DNA of 64,000 nt, from the NCBI RefSeq assembly GCF_003333265.1, contig NZ_QOLB01000112.1, positions 46,510-110,509 of the forward strand. Reading direction: 5' to 3'. Every line of letters starts with the position of its first letter. The first letter of the stretch is position 1. Positions 37,323 through 45,337 of the stretch are shown in pieces. The position numbers were made by a program, and so were the translations under genes. Source of the stretch: Candidatus Halocynthiibacter alkanivorans (GTDB lineage Bacteria; Pseudomonadota; Alphaproteobacteria; Rhodobacterales; Rhodobacteraceae). The notes under the pieces are model-generated. The model was given only the letters and a program-made list of their open reading frames with translations. It was not told the origin of the DNA and did no database searches.

Positions 37323-38426
37323 ATGACGACTGTAACTTTGCAGGCGGACCAGCGACTGGTCACGCTTGATGCGGGCAATGGCCCGGCACATTTCCCGCTG
37401 ATCTGGCTGCGCGACAACGCGCCTGAAGGCTTTCACCCACAAACCGAAGAACGGCTGTTTGACCTGACCTCCGTGCCGCTTGATCTGAGTGCCGAGGGCG
37501 CGCGTATTGAGGGCGACACCCTGGTAATCGACTGGGACGGTGCCAACAGCAGCCGCTTTGACATCGCCACGCTGATGAAGGTGCGCCCTGGCAGCCGGCG
37601 GTCGGACCCGGCCCATATTGCCCCCGTCACCTGGCGCAGCGATCTGGGTGCCGGTGGCATTCCGCGCGTCAGTGCCAATGCGGTGCTGAGTGATGACGCC
37701 GCTTTGCAGGGCTGGCTGGCCAGCACCAGATGTTACGGCATCTCGATTGTTGAGGGCCTGGCCGATACGACCGAAGCGGGTATGGATGTGGCACGACGCA
37801 TCGGCTTTCTGCGCGAGACAAATTTTGGCGTTACCTTTGAGGTGATTTCCAAACCCAACCCCAACAACCTGGCCTATACGCCGGTGGCGCTGCCGCTGCA
37901 TACAGATCTGACCAACCAGGAAGTTCCCCCCGGTTTCCAGTTCCTGCATTGCCTTGCCAATGAAGCCACCGGCGGCGGTTCGCTGTTTAGTGACGGCTAT
38001 GCCATTGCCGAAGACCTGCGCCAGGAAGACCCCGACGCCTTTACATTGCTCTCTGAGGTTTCAATCCCGTTCCGCTTCCATGATGACAGCTGTGACATCC
38101 GCGGCCGCAAACATGTGATCACCCTAAACGATGAAAGTGAGGTCACCGAGTTCTGCTTTAACGCCCATCTGGCGGATGTTCTGGATCTCGCACCAGAAGT
38201 GATGGTGCCCTATTACGCCGCCTATCGCCGCGTCATGGAAATGACGCGGGATCCAAAATACCTGGTGACGCTGAAGCTGAAAGCCGGCGAGATGGTGGTG
38301 TTTGACAACCGCCGGGCGCTGCACGGGCGGCAGGCATTTGACCCCTCCACAGGCCGCCGCCATCTGCACGGCTGTTATGTGGACCGGGGCGAATTTGACA
38401 GCCGGTTGCGGCTGCTGGCGCGTTAA
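37323..38426 (+). CDS. Gamma-butyrobetaine hydroxylase-like 2-oxoglutarate dioxygenase
   Basis: A 367-residue TauD/TfdA-superfamily enzyme of the BBOX/TMLH type. Iron ligands are His193 and Asp195 (LPLHTDLTNQE) and His347 (GRRHLHGCYVD). The N-terminal domain has the WLRDN motif at 28-32, but the CxCxxC zinc site that usually follows is missing (residues read APEGFHPQT). Candidates are gamma-butyrobetaine (carnitine synthesis) or trimethylaminoethylphosphonate (TmpA) hydroxylation; no tmpB or carnitine genes lie alongside to decide. A GC hairpin follows. Confidence 0.83.
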   Translation: MTTVTLQADQRLVTLDAGNGPAHFPLIWLRDNAPEGFHPQTEERLFDLTSVPLDLSAEGARIEGDTLVIDWDGANSSRFDIATLMKVRPGSRRSDPAHIAPVTWRSDLGAGGIPRVSANAVLSDDAALQGWLASTRCYGISIVEGLADTTEAGMDVARRIGFLRETNFGVTFEVISKPNPNNLAYTPVALPLHTDLTNQEVPPGFQFLHCLANEATGGGSLFSDGYAIAEDLRQEDPDAFTLLSEVSIPFRFHDDSCDIRGRKHVITLNDESEVTEFCFNAHLADVLDLAPEVMVPYYAAYRRVMEMTRDPKYLVTLKLKAGEMVVFDNRRALHGRQAFDPSTGRRHLHGCYVDRGEFDSRLRLLAR

Positions 38427-38448
38427 TCAGACCCGCTAAACACAAGAG

Positions 38449-38470
38449 GGCCCGGCAGCAAAGCCGGGCC
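38449..38470 (+). terminator. Hairpin after the dioxygenase gene
   Basis: GGCCCGGC and GCCGGGCC (38449-38456 with 38463-38470) form an 8-bp stem with a 6-base loop 23 bp past the stop. No U-run follows. Confidence 0.55.
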
Positions 38471-38660
38471 TGACCTGTCAGGGCAGCGGGAGCGGAACAG
38501 CCCGGTCAGGGCGACCCGGTCTGCCAGACAGACGCGGTCCGGAAAGGGTCGTCAACAAGCCCGGTAGATGCTGTGCTAACGTTCAGGCCGGGTCGTACGG
38601 GGGGCGGCACAGACCCCACGCATCAGTTCAACAGATCAACTTGGGCGGGCAGCGATCCGT

Positions 38661-39650
38661 TTACACCCCGTTCGGGGCCAGAAGCACTTTGCCGTTGCGC
38701 CCGCCTTGTGAGGCCCGCGCCAGCGCCTGATCCAGATCCTCCAGCGCAAACACCTGATCCACCGGAACCGAGAGTTCGCCGGCGACAATCAAAGCGAGAA
38801 TTTCACAGAACACTTCCTTGCAGCGCGCGGGTGTCGAGACGCAGAACCAGGGCGCCAGCCAGAATCCCCGCAGGGTGACATCATTCGCAATCGTGGACAT
38901 CTGACTGATCTGCACCGGTTCGCCGGACATCGCGCCGTAACTCACCAGCGTGCCGCCCCGGCCCAGACAAGTTGCAAGACGCCCGGAGGCGGTACCTCCG
39001 ACCGCATCAAAACCCAGCCCGATCACGGCGCCGCCGGTGGCTTTGCTCACACGTGCCGCCAGGTCGTCGCCATCAAGCAGCACCACGTCACCGCCCAGCG
39101 TTTCCAGCTCCGCCACTACGTCGGTGCGCCGGACAACAGAGACCGTTTTGATGCCGCGCATTTTGGCCAGCTGAATAACGTAACGGCTCACGGCGGAATT
39201 TCCCGCGTTCTGCAGGATCCAGTCGCCCGGCGAAAGTTCTTTGATGTCGGACAGCAGAAGAAAAGCCGTCGGCGGGTTTATGGTGATCATCGACAATTGA
39301 TCAAGATCCGCATCTGGCAGCGGCGTCAGACCTCTGGCCGACACCACCGTTTCGCTCTGCCAGCAACCCGTGCCGCCGGGCAACTGCACCAGTTGCCCTA
39401 CCTTCAGCCCCGCCACCCCGGAGCCGCGTTCAGAAATGCGGCCAATGCCTTCGCTGCCCGCCACCGCAGGCAGCGACAGGTGCAGCGGATAGGTCCCGGA
39501 GATCTGCATCAGATCCGCCGGGTTGATCGGACTGCGCAGGACTTTGATTCGCACCTGATCCGCCGCCAGCGCTGTGGGTTCCGCATTTTTTAGCGCAAGC
39601 ACCAGCGCAGGATCACCAATCTGGGAGTAGAGAGCTTTTTTCACGGTCAC
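38661..39650 (-). CDS. MDR-family enoyl reductase / quinone oxidoreductase-like
   Basis: A 329-residue medium-chain dehydrogenase/reductase. The catalytic domain has INPADLMQISGTYPLHLSLPAVAGSEGIGRI; the cofactor domain has QNAGNSAVSRYVIQLAKMRG, in place of the usual AAAGGVG, as in trans-2-enoyl-CoA/ACP reductases (MECR/ETR1). No structural or catalytic zinc ligands are visible. It may reduce enoyl thioesters or quinones with NADPH. A TetR-type palindrome lies 35 bp upstream of the start codon. Confidence 0.82.
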   Translation of the reverse strand: MTVKKALYSQIGDPALVLALKNAEPTALAADQVRIKVLRSPINPADLMQISGTYPLHLSLPAVAGSEGIGRISERGSGVAGLKVGQLVQLPGGTGCWQSETVVSARGLTPLPDADLDQLSMITINPPTAFLLLSDIKELSPGDWILQNAGNSAVSRYVIQLAKMRGIKTVSVVRRTDVVAELETLGGDVVLLDGDDLAARVSKATGGAVIGLGFDAVGGTASGRLATCLGRGGTLVSYGAMSGEPVQISQMSTIANDVTLRGFWLAPWFCVSTPARCKEVFCEILALIVAGELSVPVDQVFALEDLDQALARASQGGRNGKVLLAPNGV

Positions 39651-39684
39651 CTTTACTGCGTTCCAATCGTCCGAAACGCTGAAC

Positions 39685-39700
39685 TAAACTGATCAGTTCA
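39685..39700. promoter_or_regulatory. TetR-type operator palindrome
   Basis: TAAACTGATCAGTTCA is a 16-bp palindrome with one mismatched pair, centred on ACTGATCAGT. It lies 35-50 bp upstream of the MDR gene start on the minus strand, where a repressor would block the promoter. Operators of this form are typical of TetR/AcrR regulators; no such gene is in the window. Confidence 0.55.
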
Positions 39701-39766
39701 AATAACACGTGGGCTGGAAAGATAAAGATAACGGGACGGTGTTTTTATGTATTCCGTTGCGAAAAC

Positions 39767-40144
39767 TCAGTACTGCACCACTTCAAATTCGATCCCGTCG
39801 TGATCGCGGAAATAAAAGCGGCGGCCGGGTTCATAATCCGCGTGATTGCCGGTGGTAAAGCCTGCGGCCCTGACCCGTACTTCGGTCGCATCAAGGTCCT
39901 CAACCACCACCGCGAGGTGATTCAGCCCGCCCGTCGTGGCATAGCTGTTATCAGCGGCGCCGGTGGCGTTGCCCGGATTGTAAAGCGCCAGATAGCTCTC
40001 GGCACTTCCGACATGGATGGAGCGGCCTTCGTTGATGGCCTCCCCTTGCCAGCGGATCTGCCAGCCAAATACCTCGCACAGCCATTGGGCGGTGGCGTCA
40101 GGGTCAGATACGGTGATGTTGGCGTGTTCAAGACGGGTATTCAT
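39767..40144 (-). CDS. VOC-superfamily (glyoxalase/dioxygenase fold) protein
   Basis: A 125-residue VOC protein: MNTRLEHANITVSDPDATAQWLCEVFGW at the start, GGLNHLAVVVEDLDATEVRVRAAGF in the second module, and YFRDHDGIEFEVVQY at the end. Metal ligands expected at His7, His89-region and the terminal Glu are plausible. Related proteins are glyoxalase I-like, fosfomycin/bleomycin resistance-like or uncharacterised. AAGGA precedes ATG 40144. It follows a DUF1127-like gene by 20 bp and is probably in its SoxR-controlled transcript. Confidence 0.83.
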   Translation of the reverse strand: MNTRLEHANITVSDPDATAQWLCEVFGWQIRWQGEAINEGRSIHVGSAESYLALYNPGNATGAADNSYATTGGLNHLAVVVEDLDATEVRVRAAGFTTGNHADYEPGRRFYFRDHDGIEFEVVQY

Positions 40145-40164
40145 AGGTGTTTCCTTGTTCTGTA

Positions 40165-40368
40165 TTAGCGGGAAAGGCCGATGTCGCGACGCATATGTTC
40201 TGACAGTTCGCAGCCCTGCACTTGCAGTGGGGCTGCACGGCGCTTGAGCCACAAGATCTGCACGCTAAGCAGCAGAGAGACCGCACCGCCAAGCCGGGGC
40301 CAGGGACGCGGTGCGAGTATCGGTATGTTGCATTGCAATTCGCGCGGGGTCTGAGGGGCCGGGAGCAT
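40165..40368 (-). CDS. DUF1127-like small protein
   Basis: A 67-residue protein ending in CELSEHMRRDIGLSR, the characteristic C-terminal motif of DUF1127 proteins (L.D.ml.DIGl.r). The N-terminal part is Pro/Arg-rich and the middle (AVSLLLSVQILWLKRRA) is a hydrophobic-basic helix. DUF1127 proteins of alphaproteobacteria are often stress- or RNA-related, but no role is assigned here. The gene lies between a SoxR box and the VOC gene, all read leftwards. AAAGG lies about 9 bases before the ATG. Confidence 0.7.
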   Translation of the reverse strand: MLPAPQTPRELQCNIPILAPRPWPRLGGAVSLLLSVQILWLKRRAAPLQVQGCELSEHMRRDIGLSR

Positions 40369-40410
40369 GGGAGGTACCTTTCTGCAGCTTGGACAAATGC
40401 ATTGGTAATT

Positions 40411-40428
40411 GCTAAAGCTAACTTCAGG
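40411..40428 (-). promoter_or_regulatory. SoxR box
   Basis: The 18-bp sequence GCTAAAGCTAACTTCAGG matches the SoxR-box consensus CCTCAAGTTAACTTGAGG at 14 of 18 positions. On the minus strand TTGACC (40432-40427) is a good -35; a 19-base spacer, the spacing expected of SoxR/MerR promoters, leads to a weak -10 (TACCAA). It lies 42 bp before the DUF1127-like gene and 24 bp before soxR. Confidence 0.75.
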
Positions 40429-40452
40429 TCAAGAACTATTTCCGGAGCCGGT

Positions 40453-40899
40453 ATGAGAGAATTTTCCATTGGACAGATGGCCAGCCGCAGCGGCCTGGCG
40501 GTCTCTGCAATCCGCTATTACGAAGCGGAAGGTCTGATTCACCCGGAGCGCAACGCCGGGGGCCAGCGCCGTTTTCCACCGTCAGATTTGCGGCGGCTGT
40601 CCTTCATCATCGCAGCGCAGCAGTTTGGTTTTACCCTGCCGCGCATCCGCGTGCTTTTGGAAGAGCTGCCCGAGGCGCGCACCCCGACGCCAAAAGACTG
40701 GGCGCGGATTTCAAAGGCGTTCCGCAGCGAACTGGATGCAAAGATCGAAAGTCTGACCCGGCTGCGTGACACCCTGGACGGCTGTATCGGCTGCGGTTGC
40801 CTGTCGCTGGACAATTGCAAGCTCTACAATCCGGACGACCGCGCCGGCGCCAAAGGTGCAGGCCCCCGCTATCTGATGGGGGATACGCCGGATATTTAG
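40453..40899 (+). CDS. soxR: Redox-sensitive transcriptional activator SoxR
   Basis: A 148-residue MerR-family regulator. The N-terminal winged helix is SIGQMASRSGLAVSAIRYYEAEGLI; a dimerisation coiled coil follows (about 85-110); and the [2Fe-2S] motif is CIGCGCLSLDNC with Cys111, 114, 116 and 122 in the SoxR spacing CX2CXCX5C. SoxR senses redox-cycling compounds or superoxide. No soxS is present, as expected outside enterics, so it should act directly on the divergent DUF1127-VOC genes and itself. Confidence 0.93.
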   Translation: MREFSIGQMASRSGLAVSAIRYYEAEGLIHPERNAGGQRRFPPSDLRRLSFIIAAQQFGFTLPRIRVLLEELPEARTPTPKDWARISKAFRSELDAKIESLTRLRDTLDGCIGCGCLSLDNCKLYNPDDRAGAKGAGPRYLMGDTPDI

Positions 40900-40995
40900 A
40901 AATTGAAGTTTAGAAACAGGCTGCAAATCTGATATTCTGCAATAAGCGCCCGTTCTTCGGCGGACAGCAATCTCCCCTGCCCCTATACCGGTGTC

Positions 40996-42057
40996 ATGTT
41001 GTTTTCATTGCCCGACCAGACCACTCTTTATGACGCGCTTGTGGCGCGCGATTCCGGATATGAGGGCCGCGCCTGGGTGGGGGTCACCTCCACCGGCATT
41101 TTTTGCCGCCTGACCTGCCCGGCGCGCAAACCAAAGCCGGAGAACTGCCGGTTTTTTGACAGTATCGCCGGCTGTATTTCTGCCGGGTTCCGCCCCTGCA
41201 AACGCTGCCACCCGCTGGCCCCGGCGGCGCAGTCTGATCCGGCTGTGCAGGGCCTGCTGGCGGCGCTTGAGGCCGACCCGGCGCGGCGCTGGCGCGAAGA
41301 AGACGTTGCCGGCATGGGGTTTGATCCCTCCACTGTGCGGCGCAGTTTCAAGCGCCACTTTGGCATGACTTTTCTGGAAATGGCGCGCCAGGCCCGGCTG
41401 CGTCAGGGCATCGGCACCTTGCAACAGGGCGGGCGCATTATTGAAGCGCAGCTGGACGCGGGATATGCCTCGCCCAGCGCCTTTCGCAGCGCTTTTGCCC
41501 GCCTTCTCGGCACCAACCCGGCCAGTTTCACCGGTGATGCAATGCTGCGGGCCGACTGGATCGACACGCCGCTGGGCGCGATGGTGGCGGTGTCTGACAG
41601 CGCCGCGCTGCATCTGCTGGAATTCGCCGACCGCAAAGCGCTGCCCGCCGAGCTGAAAAAGCTGCGCGGTTTTGTGCGCGGCGACCTGGGGCTGGGGCGG
41701 TTTGCCGCCACCGATCAGATCGAGTCCGAATTGAGCGCGTTTTTTGCCGGCGATTGCGCCAGTTTCACCACGCCGCTTGCCCTGCATGGCAGCACCTTCA
41801 GCCGCCAGGTCTGGCAGCAGTTGCGGTTGATCCCCCCGGGGGAGACCGTCAGTTATGGCCAGCTTGCCTGCCAGATTGGCAATCCTCTTGCGGTGCGCGC
41901 CGTGGCCCGCGCCAACGGGGCCAATCAGATCGCCATTGTAATTCCCTGCCACCGGGTGATCGGCGCTGACGGGTCGCTGACCGGCTATGGCGGCGGGTTG
42001 TGGCGCAAGCAAAAGCTGATTGAGCTGGAGCGGCACTACGCCCGGTCACCGTCCTGA
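40996..42057 (+). CDS. ada: Ada: methylphosphotriester sensor and O6-methylguanine-DNA methyltransferase
   Basis: A 353-residue three-part Ada. The N-terminal zinc domain has Cys37, Cys41, Cys68 and Cys71 (GIFCRLTCPARKPKPENC and FRPCKRCHP), Cys37 being the methyl acceptor. An AraC-type helix-turn-helix region follows (about 95-185), then the methyltransferase domain with IPCHRVIGADG and acceptor Cys318. It removes alkyl damage and, once methylated, activates its own regulon. It stands alone 96 bp after soxR. Confidence 0.93.
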   Translation: MLFSLPDQTTLYDALVARDSGYEGRAWVGVTSTGIFCRLTCPARKPKPENCRFFDSIAGCISAGFRPCKRCHPLAPAAQSDPAVQGLLAALEADPARRWREEDVAGMGFDPSTVRRSFKRHFGMTFLEMARQARLRQGIGTLQQGGRIIEAQLDAGYASPSAFRSAFARLLGTNPASFTGDAMLRADWIDTPLGAMVAVSDSAALHLLEFADRKALPAELKKLRGFVRGDLGLGRFAATDQIESELSAFFAGDCASFTTPLALHGSTFSRQVWQQLRLIPPGETVSYGQLACQIGNPLAVRAVARANGANQIAIVIPCHRVIGADGSLTGYGGGLWRKQKLIELERHYARSPS

Positions 42058-42120
42058 ACCACGGGAGAAGAGGCGGGCTGAACAGCGCCCCGGCTGCCTG
42101 CCGTTCTCCGGCCGGAAACC

Positions 42121-42192
42121 AGCCCGACCATGGCCCTGACCTCCAGCCTGAGCACGGGCCTGACCTCCAGCCCGACCACGGCCCTGATCACC
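42121..42192. repeat. 24-bp tandem repeat, 3 units, in a 513-bp gene-free gap
   Basis: Three in-register 24-bp units start AGCCCGACCATGGCCCTGAC (42121), AGCCTGAGCACGGGCCTGAC (42145) and AGCCCGACCACGGCCCTGAT (42169), with a fourth decayed unit at 42193. They lie between ada and the queC leader (42058-42570), where I find no gene. Frames on both strands give low-complexity Gln/Ala/Gly/Arg-rich peptides. Confidence 0.75.
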
Positions 42193-42570
42193 AGCCGCTT
42201 CATCGCCCGGTTTAGTGGGTTGATCGACGCACAGACCACCGTCCGGATCACTTGCCTGCGCACTAGCGCGTTCGCTGGCCCGATCATTGCTCCGGTTGTC
42301 AGCCCTGTCATTGACGCAATTATTGGTCTGCGCACCACCTGGTTCACTCACCAGAGAGGCCTCGGCCGCCAGCGCCGCAGCCCGCCCCTTCAATCCGCCC
42401 CTGCAATCCGCCGCCGCCAATGGTCACACTCCATGGGTCACACGCTCCGGAGATCCGGCGCCCGGAAGTATCGCCAGTGACAGCCTGGCGCCTGCGCCGG
42501 TCGCGACGGCGCGTCACCAGCAGCCCCCGCACCCTTGATCTTTACCGGTGAGGGCAATACTGAGGGAACG

Positions 42571-42602
42571 CCCGGTCGCAGCCCACCCGGATAAAACAAG
42601 GA
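42571..42602 (+). promoter_or_regulatory. preQ1-I-like riboswitch before queC
   Basis: The leader matches the preQ1-I aptamer. A short P1 stem CCGG/CCGG (42572-42575 with 42587-42590) encloses the conserved loop TCGCAG and ends in the C expected to read the ligand. An A-rich tail ATAAAACAAGG follows. Its GG is part of the AAGGA ribosome binding site 8 bases before the queC ATG, so folding of the pseudoknot would hide it. GGTCGCAG is shared with the Thermoanaerobacter tengcongensis aptamer. The tail is about three bases shorter than in characterised examples, so confidence is moderate. Confidence 0.65.
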
Positions 42603-42610
42603 CCCGTCGT

Positions 42611-43348
42611 ATGAAAACGATTGTTATCTGCTCTGGCGGATTAGATTCCGTGTCTCTGGCCTATATGGTCGCCGCGGAACATGACCTGCACAGCCTGCTG
42701 TCGTTTGACTATGGTCAACGCCACCGCAAAGAGCTTGATTTTGCCGCGCTTTGTGCGCGCTCTCTCGGCGTGCCGCATCAGATTATCGATATCCGCGCCA
42801 TTGGCGCCGGGCTCAGCGGCTCTGCCCTGACCGATGATATCGATGTGCCGGACGGCCATTATGCCGAAGAAAGCATGAAGCTGACCGTGGTGCCGAATCG
42901 CAATGCCATCATGCTGGCAATCGCTTTTGGCGTGGCGGCGGCGCAAAAAGCAGACGCGGTGGCCGCTGCGGTGCATGGTGGCGATCATTTCATCTACCCC
43001 GACTGCCGCCCCGGTTTCATTGACGCCTTTCAGGTGATGCAGGACCAGGCACTGGACGGATATGCCAGCGTGCGGCTCTACACCCCGTTTGTGAACGGCT
43101 CCAAGGGCGACATTGTCACCACAGGCGCGGCGCACAATACCCCGTTTGCCGACACCTGGTCCTGCTACAAGGGTGGTGAGAAACATTGCGGCCGTTGCGG
43201 CACCTGTGTGGAACGCCGTGAAGCCTTTGATCTGGCCGGTGTTATTGACCCCACCGCCTATGCCGATCCTGATTTCTGGCGCCAGGCGATTGCCCGGGGC
43301 GCGGCGGGGGCTGCCGGCGCAGACAATGCAGACAAGGACAGCGCGTAA
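42611..43348 (+). CDS. queC: 7-cyano-7-deazaguanine synthase QueC
   Basis: A 245-residue ATP-dependent enzyme converting 7-carboxy-7-deazaguanine to preQ0. The PP-loop is SGGLDS (8-13), PNRNAIMLAIAFG is typical, and a zinc site is formed by Cys185, 193, 196 and 199 (SCYKGGEKHCGRCGTC). The in-frame region before ATG 42611 is the riboswitch, not coding. Its stop overlaps the queD start (TAATG). Confidence 0.96.
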   Translation: MKTIVICSGGLDSVSLAYMVAAEHDLHSLLSFDYGQRHRKELDFAALCARSLGVPHQIIDIRAIGAGLSGSALTDDIDVPDGHYAEESMKLTVVPNRNAIMLAIAFGVAAAQKADAVAAAVHGGDHFIYPDCRPGFIDAFQVMQDQALDGYASVRLYTPFVNGSKGDIVTTGAAHNTPFADTWSCYKGGEKHCGRCGTCVERREAFDLAGVIDPTAYADPDFWRQAIARGAAGAAGADNADKDSA

Positions 43349-43704
43349 TGTACCGCATCAGCAAAGAGTTCCACTTTTCCGCCTCGCATCAGCTGCTGGA
43401 CCTGCCGCCGGAGCATCAATGCGCCCGACTGCATGGCCACAATTATATCGTGGTGATTGAACTGGCCTCTAAAGTGCTGAACACCCACGGGTTTGTGCGC
43501 GACTACCAAGAGCTGGCGCCGCTCAAAGCCTATATCGACGAAAAACTGGATCACCGGCATCTGAACGAGGTGCTTGGGGATGACTGCGTCACCGCCGAAC
43601 GGCTGGCGAAACATTTTTACGACTGGTGCAAAAGCCGGCTGCCGGAGACCTCGGCGGTGAAGGTCAGCGAAACCCCAAAAACCTGGGCGGAGTACCGGCC
43701 GTGA
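43348..43704 (+). CDS. queD: 6-carboxytetrahydropterin synthase QueD
   Basis: A 118-residue PTPS-fold enzyme making 6-carboxy-tetrahydropterin from dihydroneopterin triphosphate, the first committed step to preQ0. Catalytic Cys25 and zinc histidines are in [22 protein letters not shown], and DHRHLNEV follows. It overlaps queC by one base and queE by four, so the three are tightly coupled. Confidence 0.95.
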   Translation: MYRISKEFHFSASHQLLDLPPEHQCARLHGHNYIVVIELASKVLNTHGFVRDYQELAPLKAYIDEKLDHRHLNEVLGDDCVTAERLAKHFYDWCKSRLPETSAVKVSETPKTWAEYRP

Positions 43705-44504
43705 GCGATCTCAGCACCGATCAGGAGACGGCCGGCGCGGCCACCGGTCAGGAGGCCGCCAGTCTGGCAACCGCCCGGCGCAGCGGCGACATCCGCGTCA
43801 GCGAAATCTTTGGGCCCACCATTCAGGGCGAAGGCGTGCTGATCGGGCTGCCGACAGTTTTTGTGCGCACCGGCGGCTGTGATTTCCGCTGTTCCTGGTG
43901 TGACAGCATGCATTCGGTCGATCCCGCCTACCGCGATCAGTGGCTGCCGATGAGCACCGAATCCGTCTGGCAACGGGTGCAGCAGCTGTCCGGTGGCACG
44001 CCGCTGACGGTGACACTTTCGGGCGGCAACCCGGCGATTCAGCCGTTCGCGCCGTTGATCAGTCTGGGCCAGGCAGCGGGATATCGTTTTGCCATCGAGA
44101 CCCAGGGGTCCATTTCCCGCAGTTGGTTTGCCGATCTCGACACTCTGGTGTTAAGCCCGAAACCACCTTCAAGCGGCATGGGCTGTGATCTTGCGGCGCT
44201 GCAGGCCTGCGTCGACGCTGCCGGTGAAGGCACTGAAACCGTGCTGAAAATCGTGGTGTTTGATGCGGTGGATTACGCCTGGGCGCGCGATATCGCTGCC
44301 CGCTTCCCTGCCCTGCCGGTCTATCTGCAGCCCGGCAACCACACACCACCCCCGGCCGACGACGACAGTTTTGTGGTTGATCAGGACGGGTTGAACGACC
44401 GGATGTTGTGGCTGGTGGATAAGGTGTCGGAAGACCGCTGGTTTGACGCCCGGGTGCTGCCGCAGCTGCATGTTATTCTCTGGGGCAACAAACGCGGCGT
44501 CTGA
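43701..44504 (+). CDS. queE: 7-carboxy-7-deazaguanine synthase QueE
   Basis: A 267-residue radical SAM enzyme. Cluster motif [12 protein letters not shown] gives Cys60, Cys64 and Cys67 (CX3CX2C). [23 protein letters not shown] and [10 protein letters not shown] are typical of QueE. The start is GTG 43701, overlapping the queD stop (GTGA). The first 30 residues are an unusual Ala/Glu/Thr-rich extension before the usual start of the domain, so a later start is possible though none with a good ribosome binding site was seen. Confidence 0.94.
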   Translation: MSDLSTDQETAGAATGQEAASLATARRSGDIRVSEIFGPTIQGEGVLIGLPTVFVRTGGCDFRCSWCDSMHSVDPAYRDQWLPMSTESVWQRVQQLSGGTPLTVTLSGGNPAIQPFAPLISLGQAAGYRFAIETQGSISRSWFADLDTLVLSPKPPSSGMGCDLAALQACVDAAGEGTETVLKIVVFDAVDYAWARDIAARFPALPVYLQPGNHTPPPADDDSFVVDQDGLNDRMLWLVDKVSEDRWFDARVLPQLHVILWGNKRGV

Positions 44505-44664
44505 CGCCACGGCCTCTTACAATCCGCCCCGAAAAACCGCCCTGTATAAGCCGGGGCGACACCGCCGGACTTGTACAAACCGCCGCGTTACGAACCGAAA
44601 CTGCACCAGCCGCCACGATATATATCGAAAAGAATCAAACCGCCCAATCCATCAGGAGAGACCG

Positions 44665-45132
44665 ATGTCCTCAGACTCCATCTACAGCAATCTGAAACAG
44701 CTGGGCGGCGCCACCGTGCTGCCCGACAATCCCGAAACCGCCGAGCTTGAGCGGGTGCCCAACCCGCAGGCCGATGTAGCCTATAACGTGCGTTTTACCG
44801 CACCCGAGTTCACCTCGCTCTGCCCGATGACCGGCCAGCCCGATTTTGCCCACCTGGTGATTGACTACGTGCCGGGTGAGTGGCTGGTGGAAAGCAAATC
44901 ACTGAAGCTCTATCTCGGCGCCTTCCGCAACCACGGGGCGTTCCATGAAGACTGCACCGTCTCGATCGCCCGTCGTCTGGCCGATTATCTGGAGCCCAAA
45001 TGGTTGCGCATCGGCGGCTACTGGTTCCCGCGCGGCGGCATCCCGATCGACGTGTTTTACCAGACCGGCCCGCTGCCTGAAGGTGTCTGGATCCCCGACC
45101 AGGGCGTAGCGCCTTATCGCGGCCGCGGCTGA
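44665..45132 (+). CDS. queF: NADPH-dependent preQ0 reductase QueF
   Basis: A 155-residue unimodular (YkvM-type) QueF reducing the nitrile of preQ0 to preQ1. Thioimide-forming Cys53 lies in [23 protein letters not shown] motif [16 protein letters not shown] is present, as is [21 protein letters not shown] is 5 bases before ATG 44665. It is 160 bp after queE, completing queCDEF, although folE is not in the window. Confidence 0.95.
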   Translation: MSSDSIYSNLKQLGGATVLPDNPETAELERVPNPQADVAYNVRFTAPEFTSLCPMTGQPDFAHLVIDYVPGEWLVESKSLKLYLGAFRNHGAFHEDCTVSIARRLADYLEPKWLRIGGYWFPRGGIPIDVFYQTGPLPEGVWIPDQGVAPYRGRG

Positions 45133-45163
45133 GGTTATTTTGAGGGATAGCCCGGGCTGGGAG

Positions 45164-45203
45164 GTCCGGGCCATTTGGCAGCGTCAGAGGCTGCCAAGCG
45201 GAC
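45164..45203. repeat. 40-bp direct repeat, left copy, flanking the GNAT gene
   Basis: The left copy contains a perfect hairpin TTGGCAGC / GCTGCCAA and ends in AAGCGGAC. The right copy at 45894-45933 matches at 34 of 40 positions, all six differences being transitions. Just upstream an additional GCCCGG / CCGGGC hairpin follows queF and may terminate it. Confidence 0.75.
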
Positions 45204-45337
45204 GATGCCGGCTTGCGTGTTGTGCCGCCTGTGGAAAGATCTTACCGATCTGATATACCCAAAATACTGTTGCAATCTCCGTTGAATAACTCTCGTATGC
45301 CTCTGAGCGTGAACCCAATGCGAAGCTGCTGAACAAC

